NCBI GenBank assembly: GCA_942159475.1
Contig: OW804099.1
Location: 11,357,146 to 11,421,145 of the forward strand
Length of the DNA: 64,000 nt
Origin: Sthenelais limicola
Lineage: Eukaryota; Annelida; Polychaeta; Phyllodocida; Sigalionidae
Reading direction: 5' to 3'
A model generated the notes under the pieces. The model was not told the origin of the DNA and made no database searches. It saw only the letters and a list, made by a program, of their open reading frames with translations. The position numbers were made by a program, and so were the translations under genes. Each line of letters begins with the position of its first letter. Position 1 is the first letter of the stretch. This document shows, one piece after another, positions 11,993 through 23,211 of this stretch.

Positions 11993-12436
11993 TGTGAGGG
12001 AAAAATACATTTGTGTTTCTTCCTAGAACACTGGATTGTCTGCTGGAAATTGAAGTTTCAAGGGAATATAAACAGTCTGCTTATTTTTCTCACTATCCGG
12101 ACCCATCCGGACCTCCAGGATCCTCCGGATCTCATTGGATCTTTGTCTCCATTTTTCTTTGGAAGTGTCCGGAGCTGGAGATAGTCATTGGATATCGTCT
12201 GGATACATCTCAAATTAACACGGAATATTTAAACTTGGGTTTAATTTTGTTTTTGGGCAGAGTGATATAAGACAACTTATGTTCACTGGTTAGACTCCTG
12301 GATGGTGTGGACACTGCTTCGCCTTGCTGTTGCTGTGGAGAGATTTTTGATTTTCTTCTCCTGAAGGGTTCAAACACGATTCGACTGCTTTTTGTTTTTT
12401 TTTACTTAGTATATTTTTGTATTTCTTCCCAAATAA

Positions 12437-13063
12437 ATGGACTTGGAGTCACAGGAAGGATTAAACATGGCTACTGATTTAGCGAAGGAGATAGTAGCTG
12501 GCATAGAACTCAAGGACGTGGATCCTAAGATCAGGGATTACATCTTACAGGCAGCTAAAGACAAGGAAGATGTTGATAAAGTATTGGCTTTGACAAAAAG
12601 CGAATTTAAGGATGTAGCTGGTGAACGTGATGCTGCCATAAATACAACGGATCAGCTCCAGGAGGACCTTATTCATCACAAAGATGCTTTAGATCGAGCT
12701 ACTAGTGATACAGATTTGCTGCATAAGGAGGTTACTTCGAAGGAAAATGCCTTGAAGAGGATGAATACGGAACTGCAATTAGCTAAAGCTAATGTCGATG
12801 ATGCAGTGAAATACGTGGACTATTGGAAGAGTGAAGCTCGAGTTAATAAAGCTGAGTTAAATGAAACCAAAAGTTTGTTTAAAATGAAAGATGGGTCTGA
12901 TGTGAGAGATACTGAATTTTGGAAATCATTGGATTCCAATCCTTTGTATGGCCATATTGGCACACGCGGAGGGAAAAAGGTTTCTTTTCAGAGAAAATCA
13001 CGAGGATCTCTGTCGTTGTTTGATGCTGTGGAATTTGAGGAGGAAGAAAATATCAAGGATTAA
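12437..13063 (+). pseudogene. Gag of Gypsy element, N-terminal part
   Basis: 208 codons from ATG 12,437, the first ATG after the leader. The product is acidic and helical: residues about 65-150 look like a coiled coil (alternating charged and Leu/Ala positions with LQEDL, LLHKEV, LKRMNTEL). The frame stops at 13,061-13,063 because ATCAAGGATTAAG is duplicated in tandem there, which puts the capsid part in another frame. In life this would be the structural polyprotein forming the cytoplasmic particle that packages element RNA. No nucleotide-binding motif is seen in this part. Confidence 0.75.
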
Positions 13064-13916
13064 GATCAAGGATTCTTCCACAAATCTATCTGTGACTCAA
13101 TGGTCAGAGAAGCCCAAATGCTCTATGCCTCCTGCTTTCGAAGGAAAGGATTGGTACCAATATCTTGTTCAATTTGAGAATATTAGCTTTGCTAACAATT
13201 GGTCTCAGGAAACAAGGATGAAGGTGCTTTTCTCCAAATGTAAAGGCGAGGCTGCAAGCGTTGTTAATGATTTTGACATCTCTGAAGGATCATATCAGGA
13301 CTTAGTCACCGTATTATGTAGGATATATGGAGGAGGTACTCCTGAAGACCGAGAAAATACCTTCTATTCAAGAAAGCAAATTCCTGGTGAGGATCTAAAT
13401 GCCTTTGCAGTTCATCTTAGGTCTTTGATGATCTGGGCCTTTCCGGGTGAAAGACATAATTTTCATACTCGGCTGCTGATTCAGCAGTTCATTAAAGGCA
13501 TGTTGGACAAGAAGATTGCATTGGAGGTTCATGCTCGTCAGCCTAAGTCATTATTCGATGCCCTGGACTTAGCAAATCGTTATAAAAGTGGAATAAAAAC
13601 ACTTTTTGGAGTTAATGCCAGCTCTGATGTGTTGACTACAGTTGCTGCTGTTTCTCACACAACTGAGGCCGAGTTTGACGAATCAGATGAGGAAGAATAT
13701 GGGATAAATGCTTTGGGAGAGAGAACAAAGTGGTCGGGATACAGGAAAAATGGACCCTGGAGGAATAAATCATCTCAGACTCCTTATTGCAAGTGGTGTG
13801 ATACAGCCGGACACTCTACCTTTTCATGTAAAGGTTTCCTTGATGCTAAGAACAAATCCGGAATCTTGGATCAGAAATCTGGTAAAAGCATGGCTGGTCT
13901 TGAGGGAAACGACTAG
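13064..13916 (+). pseudogene. Gag of Gypsy element, capsid and zinc-knuckle part
   Basis: Continuation of gag after the frame break, open to TAG at 13,914-13,916. It matches the retrotransposon capsid pattern (WYQYLVQFENI near the start, then FYSRKQIPGEDLNAFAVHL, then a helical C-terminal capsid). It ends with a CCHC zinc knuckle, CKWCDTAGHSTFSC (C-x2-C-x4-H-x4-C), which binds RNA in packaging. It overlaps the pol frame by a few codons at the slippery site. The open frame extends upstream to 12,948 in this frame, but that portion only shadows the N-terminal part. Confidence 0.85.
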
Positions 13917-13948
13917 TGGTTGTGTTGGACAAGGCCATCAACTCAACC
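13904..13948 (+). promoter_or_regulatory. Programmed -1 ribosomal frameshift signal, gag to pol
   Basis: Slippery heptamer G GGA AAC (13,904-13,910), in phase with gag. The gag stop TAG follows one codon later. A hairpin lies 7 nt downstream: GGTTGTGTTG (13,918-13,927) pairs with CAACTCAACC (13,939-13,948) at 9 of 10 positions. A one-base backward slip enters exactly the pol frame, which is open from here to 15,808. Confidence 0.8.
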
Positions 13949-15778
13949 ACCCTATCTCAAAGTGGCTTTTCCGACCAGACAATAACAGCAATGAATAATT
14001 CTTCAGGACCTTCTTTCTTAGGGGAGGGTACGGCCCCTGAAGCTCCTGATTTATTACTGGTGACCAGGCCTGAAGAAAATATTTATTGTCTGCCTAACTT
14101 AAAAGGAGCAAGATGGTATGTACCTGCTACTTTTGGAAGAGATTTGTATCACCTATTAGTGGACACTGGAGCCTCCATTAGCTTGATCAATGAGGGTATA
14201 TATTCCTCTATGATCAACCCACCTTCATTGTTACCCACTTCGGATAAGGTCATTGCTGCTAATGGCAGTGATATAACCTTATTAGGTGTTGCTAATTTCC
14301 ACTTTGATCTTGGAGGAAAGTTGCATGTCTGGAGATTTTTCGTTGGACGTATCCGTAGGGAATCCGGAATATTAGGCTTAGATTTCCAGATGGCAGTGGA
14401 CATGGCGTTTAGAAGCAAAACTGGGGAGATTGATATAAATGGAAGGAAAACTTTTTGTGAATTTGTATCGAATAATGGAGCCCTGAGAGTTAAGGAAAGA
14501 ACTAAAATTAAGAAGAATTCAGTGACGATGGTAGAAGCAATCTGGACTGGCCCTAGGAATGGCATGAGCAAATGTGATTTCCTTGTGGAGCCTCCTATGT
14601 ACATAGACGATGACAGAGGATTAGTGAATTTTCCTACCATGATAGGATATAGAGAAGAGGAGGAGTTGTATGGGTTGCCTGTGATGAATATCACCAACCA
14701 GGCACAATTCATTGAAGAGGGTGAAATATTAGGCGTTGCTGAAGTGGTTTCTCAAATAGAGAACACTGGGAATGATGAGTCGATGGACATCGCTGAACCT
14801 GAAAATTCTACCTTGGAGGATGAGCAAATTACTGTATTATTGGAAACAATTGCTCGTGATCCGGCAATGACTGAATATAATTTGCCTCAATACCTGGAAC
14901 AGCTGGTTTCTCAGAGTGACATTACCACTGAGAGGGAGAAAGATTTGGTTAGATCTGACCTATTGGAATTTTTCAATATATTCCAAAAACCTGGAGGAGA
15001 CCTAGGCAGAACGGATAACGTGAAACATCACATAAACACTGGAGATTCGGAACCTATCAAGCAGAGCTATCGCCGCTTACCCATAGGTAGGAGAAAAACA
15101 GTGGAAGAAGAGCTAGTAAAGATGTTAAATAAAGGAGTTATTTCGCCTAGTGACTCGCCATGGTCATCACCGATTGTTCTGGTCAAAAAGAAGGATAATT
15201 CCATTCGTTTCTGTGTGGATTATCGCAAAGTAAATGACATCACAAAGAAAGATGCGTTCCCCCTACCCAGAATCGACGAAAGTCTAGATGCTCTTGGAAA
15301 AAACATGTATTATTCTACCCTGGATCTCAAATCAGGCTATTGGCAAGTGGAATTGGATGAAGAATCGAAGGAAAAATCTGCATTCGTCACCCATATAGGC
15401 TTGTTTCGTTTCAATGTGATGGCATTTGGGCTATGCAATGCCCCAGCCACATTTGAACGCATGGTAGAGAGTATGTTACAAGGATTGCGCTGGACAAAAT
15501 GTATGGTTTACTTAGATGATATAATTTCCTATGGAAAATCATTGGATGAAGCCAGGAAAAATCTGAAATGTGTCTTTGAGAGAATACAGAAATTTGGTTT
15601 GATTTTGAAACCAAAGAAATGTGTACTTTTCAAGCGCTCTGTTAGATTTCTAGGCAGAATAGTTAACAGCGAAGGGAGCAGACCAGATCCGGAGAAGATT
15701 GAGGCTATTACACACTGGCCACAGCCACAAAATATCAAAGATATTCGTTCCTTCTTGGGACTTGTAGGATATTACTAT
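13910..15778 (+). pseudogene. Pol of Gypsy element: protease and reverse transcriptase
   Basis: About 620 residues read in the -1 frame after gag. An aspartic protease has LLVDTGASISLI (active-site Asp-Thr-Gly near 14,160). A linker of about 250 residues follows, then the reverse transcriptase with FCVDYRKVNDITKKDAFPLP, FGLCNAPATFERMV and the catalytic YLDD (near 15,509-15,520), then FLGRIVNSEG and the start of the RT/RNase H connection (DIRSFLGLVGYY). At GYY the frame runs into an inserted element and meets a stop 10 codons later (15,806-15,808). The RT core itself looks undamaged. The first ATG in this frame is not the start, because synthesis would come from frameshifting. Confidence 0.92.
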
Positions 15779-15902
15779 GTGATTAATTTCTCGAGATTTT
15801 GTGTCTGAGGCATTTGCTTGAAAATAAACCCCAAGGCCCGAAGGGCAGAGGGGTTTATTTTCAAGCAAAAGCCGAAGACACAAAATCGAGGGAATTAATC
15901 AC
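15779..15902. repeat. Long hairpin at the left end of the foldback insertion
   Basis: GTGATTAATT..GAAAATAAACCCC (15,779-15,832) is inverted as GGGGTTTATTTTC..AATTAATCAC (15,850-15,902), about 90% matched. Confidence 0.9.
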
Positions 15903-16295
15903 TTTAATAGCCGATTTTTGGATTCAATAACACTGTTTAAACACATATTAACAAATATTAGGCTCAAAAAAAGTTTTTAGATGTACTTACAGCATGAAGA
16001 ACTCATGAATACATGAACGCATGAATAATTTAACTCCTTAACTCCAATACATAGGTTACTATTTTACATCTGACATGGAAAGGACCGAGTCAAATGCAGC
16101 CTTTATAACATCCAAATCAGGATGTTTTACACATTTTAACCCATCACATTCTAATATTTAGATTATTTTACCTATTTCTAACCAATATCACATATGTACA
16201 CGTAATCATAACTTCAGAATGTCGTTTACGTCAGCCGCACTCTCCGTTCCAGAAACAAACGAAGCTTCCACTTTTTGCATGCAACCAAGCATCAA

Positions 16296-16792
16296 ACTTC
16301 CGGTTTACGAATGCCGTATCCGTGTGTCTAGGGACTTAAAAAAGAAATAAATAAAAGGTTTGAATCGGTAGAAATGTTTTAAATGTTGTTTTAGCCCGAT
16401 AGCGAAGTTTTCCTCCATGGAAATCAAGTAATAAATGAATGGCGAGTTAAGAAACCATGTGTTTACACGCCCGCAAGTTTGCACGCTTTAGTCGGAATCT
16501 AAATGATAACGCGACGGCTGGCAGAATGAACATCCAGCTACAACAGCCAATCAGAGGTGGGTATTTACTTATGTTTATGTTCAGCGAGCCGGCGTGTTTT
16601 CGCAAGGATCCCCCTCTTGCTATCCAAAGAATCAGCGACTTCCGGTTTTCCAATGCCGTGTTGCGTGTGTCTAGGGACTTAAAAAAGAAACAAATAAAAG
16701 ATTTGAATCGGTAGAAATGTTTTAAATGTTGTTTTAGCCCGATAGCGAAGATTTAGTCTACGGGAATCTAGTATTCAATGAATGGCGATTTC
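16296..16792. repeat. Direct repeats of about 155 bp, 342 bp apart
   Basis: ACTTCCGGTTT..GTGTGTCTAGGGACTTAAAA..GTAGAAATGTTTTAAATG..GAATGGCGA at 16,296-16,449 recurs at 16,638-16,791 within the foldback insertion. Confidence 0.85.
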
Positions 16793-17521
16793 AGAACCCA
16801 TACGTGCGACCGGAAGAGATGTGGAGATCTTTCGGCATAGCCACTCATGTGCACGTTGACTTGGCGTTGCATTGTGTACGGTAGTCTATATAGCGCACGG
16901 AGGATTTCATTCGAAAGTGACCCACACGTCAACAAACTGAGGCTTGCACGATGTCCGGCACGATGTCTACTGTGGCGGAATTGACAAATGGATTATTCCC
17001 TATTTCGTTGCTTACCACCATTCAGCAAGCAGATCATGCTAAGTACAAGGATATTTGGAACATTATCGGTGATTTTGGAGATATTGTGTAGAGTTTTACA
17101 TAGCCTGGGCTTGTTTCGTCTGATTGTAAGTGACAGTGACACTGGGAGTCAGCCATTGCTTGCACAATGTCTACTGTCGTCACCTTATGGCGAACCCTAT
17201 GCCCTAAAAACTTAAAAATGGCTAATATTTCCATCGAAAACAGTGGAGAAAAGACTTTTGGGTGACCAGGACTTTATACACATTCAAAAAGGAATGCGGA
17301 ATCGACGACAAACAACTAGTTGATGAGGTAAGTGATTGAGCGGAAACGCCGACTGGGGTTTATTTTAACTACATCCGCAAAATAATTCTACATCCGAAAA
17401 ATAAACCCCTGAATCCGAAAAATAAAATACTGCATCCGTTTTCCGGTGTGACGACTTCCTGTCTAAACAGTAATTTATAAGTATCCAGAACCCCAGCAGA
17501 ATCCAAAGATCTGCTATTAAA

Positions 17522-18060
17522 GGGATTTTATTCCAGAATTTGCGGAGAAGGCTGAGCCTATGTTCCAACTGCTCAGGGATCATACGAAATTTGTATGGAA
17601 TGAAGATCGGGAGAAATCGTTTTGCCTACTGAAAAGTGCATTGATTTCTGAGCCTATCCTAGGATATCCAACCGAGAATGATTTATTTATTCTCGATTCT
17701 GATGCCAGTAATTTTTCAATTGGCTCGATTTTGTCTCAGGTACAGGACGGAGAAGAAAAAGTTCTTTGTTATTTCTCCAAATCATTGGATTCTACTCAGA
17801 GGAATTATTGTACAATGCACAGGGAGCTGCTTGCGGTGATTAAATCCTTGAAAAAGTTCAAGCATTTCATCTGGGGCACAAGATTTATCATTCGTACGGA
17901 TCATTCTTCATTGAGATGGGTCCTGAATTTCAAGGATGCTGATGGAATTTTGGTTCGGTGGCTGTCTATTCTAGCTTATTTCGATGTGGATCAATCTAAG
18001 ATTTTCCACCGGCCAGGAAAATTTCATAGCAATGCCGATGCTCTTTCAAGAAAGCAAACC
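17522..18060 (+). pseudogene. Pol of Gypsy element: RNase H
   Basis: Resumes pol after the insertion. The RNase H domain shows LFILDSDASNFSIGSILSQ (first catalytic Asp), YCTMHRELLAVIKSLKKFKH (catalytic Glu), FIIRTDHSSLRWV (Asp) and FHSNADALSR (final Asp). This domain removes the RNA strand during reverse transcription. The frame shifts near 18,055, so the chain ends 10 codons later (18,085-18,087) instead of reading into integrase. Confidence 0.88.
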
Positions 18061-18975
18061 TATTGGTATGGTATCTTCTGTCGATGATATGACAAGCAAA
18101 TGGGAGGAGAAGAAAGGATTTTTGCAGGAAGTTTTCCCTTGCTCAGAGGGTGAGATGGCTAAATATCAGGATGAAGACAGAGATATTGCCAAAATCAAGT
18201 CACTGGTTCGAAGTAAAGAAGAACTTTCCACTCAGGAGATTCGTGCAGAAACACGAGAGTTTAGAGTATTGTATGGTTTCCTCAGCAAGATGATAATACG
18301 CAATGGGATTCTATATGTGATATATCATGAAGAAGCCTCAGTTTCTGACATGACTATCGTTGGCCAGTTGAAGATAAGGATGGCTATTTTCCGCATGTTA
18401 CATGGTTCTCCTCAAGGTGGCCATTTTGGAACAAAGAAGACCCTAGGAAAGGTGAAGCAAACATTTTTCTGGCCACTTATGTCTGAAGATATAGAGCGAT
18501 GGTGTGCTTCTTGTGATATTTGCCAACGTGTGAAAGATTTCCCTAGGAAAGGGAAGAGACCGCTTCATAATGAAATTTCTGGCGCAAGATTTGATAGGAT
18601 AGCTCTGGATATTGCTGTAAATTTACCTTTGACTCTCAGAGGTAACATATGCTTTATGGTGGTCCAGGACTATTATTCAAAATACATGGAGGCATTTCCT
18701 ATGCCAAATTACCAAGCTGACACTTGTGCCACCCACCTTATGGAAGGCTGGATCTTGAAATTTGGAGCTCCATTGAATATTCATTCGGATAGGGGTGCCA
18801 ACTTTACTTCTTCTTTATGGAGGGAGTTGTGCATATTGATGTCTATAAAGAAAACATTTACCAATTCTTATAGGCCTCAATCCGATGGATTAGCTGAAAG
18901 ATCGATTAGGACTCTGAAGACAGCTTTGTCGGGCTTGGCAAATCTCCATAGAAATGGAAATGGCATTTGTTTCCA
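18060..18975 (+). pseudogene. Pol of Gypsy element: integrase, truncated
   Basis: The integrase reads in the frame open from 17,984. A zinc-binding H-H-C-C domain is present (HGSPQGGHFGTKKT.. then CASCDIC). The catalytic core has all three acidic residues visible: LDIAVN (Asp near 18,607), HSDRGANF (Asp near 18,787) and PQSDGLAERS (Glu near 18,896). The C-terminal part is missing because the element ends near 18,975, within or just after LSGLANLH. Without the tail and 3' LTR this copy could not integrate by itself. Confidence 0.9.
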
Positions 18976-18984
18976 TATTTTATT

Positions 18985-19210
18985 CAAATATGACATATAA
19001 TTGTCTGATATTTCCCAGTTCTTCTTTGCTTGCATATGCATGGTATAGGCATACACATGGCATGTGTCTAATAATCTTGATACTTATTTCAAATGTATTT
19101 TGGCAACATAAACCGGACCTTGAATAAGGGTCTAACTTATGTATGATTGTTTAATGTTAAATATGCTAATTTGCTGAGATATTGCATAGAAGTTAGGAAT
19201 ATATATATTT
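18985..19210. repeat. Interspersed repeat R1, copy 3 (rearranged)
   Basis: 18,985-19,095 matches 5105-5220 directly. 19,097-19,200 matches 9680-9785 in reverse orientation. The two halves are therefore inverted relative to the other copies. Confidence 0.7.
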
Positions 19211-19499
19211 AAGAAATCCACTTTACAGGCATCACCACAATCAATACTGGTTGACGTTACCTCATCATCATCAGAATTGTTCACGCATATTATAGAAAAA
19301 CTACTGTTGTGATGACCATAATAAAACAATTTTCATGATCAAATATCGAACACCATCTTTACTGATGATTCATATACATGTCCAAACTTTATAAATACCT
19401 AAACTCAAAATGTAAACAATGACCACTTTTAATTGCATTGGCCATATATGATTAGGTAACGCCTGTTACGGGGATCTCTGTCCCACCCGTGATAATATT
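19211..19499. other. Non-coding spacer
   Basis: AT-rich; includes a short inverted word pair (GGTAACGCC/TGTTACGG) near 19,456. Nothing else recognised. Confidence 0.45.
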
Positions 19500-21110
19500 A
19501 AAACCTTTCCCCTCCTCAATCCTCTACACCCCCTGACTGTAGTTGATCATTTGGTAAGATTCAGGTCTTTGGTAACGGTTGAGTACTCCTACTGAAAAGG
19601 CAGCAATCTTCAAATACAAGCAAAGAATGAACTACAACATGGTCTAGTCCAGATCTATGATTGATGGGACATGTATAAAAATATATCTGTACGAGGAGGG
19701 AACTCCACACAGGGTGAAATGGGTCAGTGGATATGTGGATCAGTTGCTATCATATATATTAACAGGAAACAGTGATTTTTGGTCAGGTATTTTTCTTGAA
19801 ATCTATTTTTAGCCTGGGAAAGATGGGGAAGCCTGTCTGGAAAACGTTTCTGGGAATGTCCCACTCTATTTATAGGCTTTTGTATGGACAAATGTCAAAA
19901 GTAGGGAGTACATGACCCATCACATGGCCATCACTTGAATGAAAATGTAATGATGTCATGCATTTAATATCCCAGGCGGAAAGATAGGAAGAGGGAGGGA
20001 GAGATGGATGGGGAGGGAGGGAGAGTGAAGAGGAGGGGGAGGGTGGAGGAATTGGAGGAAATGGAGAGGAGGAGGGGAGAGGGAAAAAGTGTATGAGAGA
20101 CATAGAAAAAGGTGGAAGTGAAAAGAGTGGAGGCGACATGTGGCAGAGGGGAGGGGGAGGGAGAGAGGGGAGAGGAAAAGAGAGAAGAGGAGGAAGGGGG
20201 AGAAAAAGAGGGGAAGAAGAAAATGCAGAAGGGAGGGTCAAGAAAGAAAAAGGGGGAGGGAGAGGGGGGGAAGAGAGATCAGAGGGGAGGGGGAGAGCAA
20301 GGGGAGAGAGATCTGAGGGGAGGAGAGAGCAAAGAAGCAGAGGGTGGGGCAAATCAGATAGGGAGAGGGAGAAGAGGATACAGAGAGAAGAGGGAGAGAG
20401 AGAAAAGGGCAGAGGAGAGGAGAAGGGGATGGTAGAGACAGGGAGAGGGGGAGGGGAGAGGCAGAGAGAGAAAAAGATGAGAGGCAAGGAGAGAGGAGGA
20501 GGGGAGAGAGTGAGAGGAAGAGGTTGACCGTCCAGAAGAAACCTCTGCCTGCATCCTCCCCTTCCTTATGTCTCTCCACCCCTGACTGGTGATCCTTGAT
20601 GAGATCCAGTCAACAGGTCGAGGGTAGATGACTGTGAGTGCGTCACAAAGATAAACCGCTACAAAACATGTAACAGATCTATGTATAAACCACAATGTGG
20701 ATAAACATTATCGCATTAATAAATGTAGCTACTGTCACTTGATGCAATACAACATAACAAGGATATTCCCAAGTCTCAAGCTTTATTATGATCCTGTGAA
20801 ACTATAATATTGAGCTAAGCACCAAGTTGTACATGTGTCACTGGCCTCACCCATAGAGTCACAATTGTAGTCTTGATGAAGACTAATATCCGGGATGACG
20901 CTGGGATTTCTCACACTCCTTAAAATTTGAATGCGTGAGAAATGAATGCAGCATAAACAGATATATACTTCCTGTTGTTGATAATGAATAATGATTAACT
21001 CAGGCTTACAGGATTTTATGTGGGAGATTTCCCTCAAAATGATTATATCTAAAAGTTCTTGCAGCAAATATTCTGGGCTATATGTCATGCATGGACATCT
21101 TAGTTCTTTT
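19500..21110 (+). repeat. Upstream block, copy A (no gene follows it)
   Basis: Part 1 (about 19,540-19,770: TTGATGGGACATGTATAAAA, GTGGATCAGTT) and part 2 (about 20,580-21,080: GATGAGATCCAGTCAAC, TGATGCAATACA, ACTGGCCTCACCCATAGAGT, AATAATGATTAACTCAG) resemble the blocks before genes 1, 2 and 3. A purine tract separates the parts. The next block (B) begins before any exon, so this copy is an orphan promoter region or the relic of a lost gene. Confidence 0.7.
19980..20530. repeat. Polypurine (GGGAGA)n tract
   Basis: About 550 bp almost entirely A/G on the + strand. It produces long artificial open frames on both strands, which are not genes. Confidence 0.95.
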
Positions 21111-21389
21111 CAGGTTTTAATCAATTTGATTTGAACTTTAGTTCAAGTGATAAACCAATTGTTATTGTATATAAACAGATCAATGGGAAAAGGAATTCCA
21201 GAACATGTGGTATACACTGAAGGTATTAAGATGAAGTCAAAGGTCAATTAAAAAAAAATAATCAGTAATTCTTCCGACTGGAAGACAAGCAAAACTTATG
21301 AACCCATAGAATGGGTTTTTGGTTCAGAGCAAATGGAATCTTTGTTGCTGGGATTCTTGCTTTTTATATTACACTAGCAAAGTACCCAT

Positions 21390-21700
21390 CCTCCGGACGG
21401 TCCCCCTCTCTCCCAACACTTCCCCCCTCCCTCTTTTCCCTCTGCCTCTTCTCTGTCTCTCATACCTGTTTTCTTATCCCAACCCTATCTCCGATTTCCC
21501 CCCTTCTCCCTCCCCTATTCCTCATGCTCCCCCTCCTTGCTTTCTCTCCCTTCCCCTACATCTCCCTCCCCTCTTTTCCTTCCCCCTTTTCCTCCCTCTC
21601 CCTACTGTCTCCCTTTTCTTCACTCTCCCCTCCTACACATTCTCCCTTCTCTCCCCCACTCCAATACCCCCACCCTCTCCCACTCCTCTTCATAAAGTCA
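21390..21700. repeat. Polypyrimidine (CCCTCTCC)n tract
   Basis: About 310 bp of C/T on the + strand, the opposite strand polarity to the tract at 19,980. No gene. Confidence 0.95.
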
Positions 21701-22440
21701 GGTCCCCCTGGAAGGGAGGTAGTAGGCCTAGCTTATGGGAAATGGCATAATATCTCACAGAGGCTTTCCCAGGATATAAATAGACTGTGGAGGTCCCAAT
21801 TTAAAAAAGGCTTCAAAATCACATTTCCACCCCAGATTCCTTCACAAAACCACATACGACGTCCTCCAGAGACGGTGGACACAACTCTACAGATGAGTAA
21901 AACAGTTTGTAAAACAACTAATTCCGAGAACAAGTGAGGCAAAGAAACCCCTCTTTTCTACCTAAAGAAACCCCTCTTTTCTACCTCTTTTCATAGAAAT
22001 CATTCTTCCTGTATATTATATGGATTATTGTGATAGACAGAATATGAATCAACCAATGAGCACTAGTTACAAATACATGGAAAATTTAAATGAATTGATT
22101 AAAAGTGGAACGGCAGAATGGTACTATACATTTGGTATATAGACCAATAGTGGAAAAGATTAAGAAATTGCTTTATTATAGAGAACCTATGATGTGGAAT
22201 AACTTGCCTGCGTAATAAGTCAATAACTCATTTTATTTCATTTTATTTCATTCTATGTAGTAATGTTAGTAAACCTTAGCACCTTGTAGTTATATATTCT
22301 AGATCCCTGGTAACAACCAGATGAAAGAACTCTTGTTAGTCCCATTATGTCGACCAGTTTGTCTTCCTCTCATGAAACTCACAATTACTGCTGTATTTGT
22401 ACCCCTTTAATACACATATGAAACACTCTACCCCCCCCCC
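21701..22440. other. Non-coding stretch before block B
   Basis: Contains a small direct repeat (AGAAACCCCTCTTTTCTACCT at about 21,943 and 21,966) and ends in a C-run near 22,431. No gene recognised. Confidence 0.5.
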
Positions 22441-22449
22441 CCCCCTCTT

Positions 22450-22920
22450 TACCGCGGCCTGAGCTGTGTTGATCCTTTGATGAGATCCGATCACAGTTCC
22501 AGGGGTGCATGTCATGAATACATCAGTACAACATGTGTACAATTGGTGCAGGAAAAAATACATTGAAGATCATTAGAAGATATAGAATATTAAACTTATT
22601 GTTGAATAAATATCTGCAGGTACTGTCATTTGGTGCAATACAAAAGTATTTGCATAATTTGGCCATAATTTGGCCAAATAGTTATGCCAAATCTTGTGAA
22701 ACTATAAATTTGGCCTGTGCACCATGTTGTACATGTTTTACTGGCCTCACCCATAGAGTCACGATCTTGTCTAATATCCGGGCTTGTCTCTGGGAATTTT
22801 CGTCCTTTTCAATAACTGAATGAGGGATACTTGAATGGGATACAAAGGGACATTTCCTTTTGTTGTAGATGAATAATGATGAACTCAGATGTAAAGGATC
22901 TTACGTGGGAAAATGTCCCT
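22450..22920 (+). promoter_or_regulatory. Upstream block, copy B (before gene 1)
   Basis: Shares ordered words with the other blocks: TTGATGAGATCC, ATGTGTACAATTGG, TGGTGCAATACA, CACCATGTTGTACATGTTTT, ACTGGCCTCACCCATAGAGT, GATGAATAATGATGAACTCA, AAAGGATCTTACGTGGG. It lies 170-640 bp upstream of the inferred gene 1 start site, so it probably holds the proximal promoter or enhancer. Confidence 0.65.
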
Positions 22921-23055
22921 GCACTCAAACAAATTGTGTCCCAATGATATGTGGCGGAAGGGGGTGGTGGGTGGGGGGGGGGGGGGGCAGGAAGGGGGAG
23001 GGTTGAGGGGTCTTGATTTATGAGCTATCACACCTGTGGAAGGTATTGTGCAGGG

Positions 23056-23063
23056 TATATAAG
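23056..23063 (+). promoter_or_regulatory. TATA box of gene 1
   Basis: TATATAAG lies about 30 bp upstream of a plausible start near 23,088 and 155 bp before a strong splice donor (AAAG|GTAAGT at 23,211/23,212). Confidence 0.6.
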
Positions 23064-23087
23064 AGAGGTACATTCACAATCTAACAT

Positions 23088-23211
23088 CTAAACACCTGCA
23101 CTCTGGACCTAGCACCAACTAGCACCAGTACTCAAGCACCCAAGCAGTCTACCAGACTCCCCTCACTCTCTATCCGCTAATGTACTACACTTTACAAAAC
23201 ACACACAAAAG
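23088..23211 (+). other. Gene 1 non-coding exon 1
   Basis: A 5' UTR exon, inferred from TATA-box spacing and the donor AAAG|GTAAGTC. It is rich in CACC/AGCACC words. The next exon starts at 23,869 after TTTCATAG. Confidence 0.55.

Larger units (their letters stand above)
15779..17521. mobile_element. 1.74-kb foldback insertion inside Gypsy pol
   Basis: The flanking pol sequence is contiguous in sense: DIRSFLGLVGYY ends before it and FIPEFAEKAEP follows it. The left end is a 124-bp hairpin (15,779-15,902, arms of about 54 bp around a short GC-rich loop). The right end has a second hairpin with GGGGTTTATTTT and its inverse (17,356-17,408). CTTTAATAGC near 15,903 is matched inversely by GCTATTAAAG near 17,512. 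Inside are two direct repeats of about 155 bp (16,296 and 16,638) and no protein-coding frame that I recognise. It looks like a non-autonomous DNA element. Confidence 0.8.
11213..18975 (+). mobile_element. Ty3/Gypsy LTR retrotransposon, broken and 3'-truncated
   Basis: The order is leader, gag, protease, reverse transcriptase, RNase H and integrase, the Gypsy order (integrase last). Damage: a 13-bp duplication in gag near 13,050-13,075; a 1.74-kb insertion in the RT/RNase H linker (15,779-17,521); a frameshift near 18,055 between RNase H and integrase; and loss of the integrase C-terminus and 3' LTR near 18,975, where R1 sequence begins. The gag-pol boundary keeps a convincing -1 frameshift signal. 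Confidence 0.9.

Noticed and set aside
14149..14712. 187-codon minus-strand frame
   Set aside because: Shadow of the Gypsy protease/linker region on the other strand.
19870..20695. Long Ser/Leu/Pro or Arg/Gly/Glu-rich frames
   Set aside because: They translate the polypurine tract and its complement; composition alone explains them.
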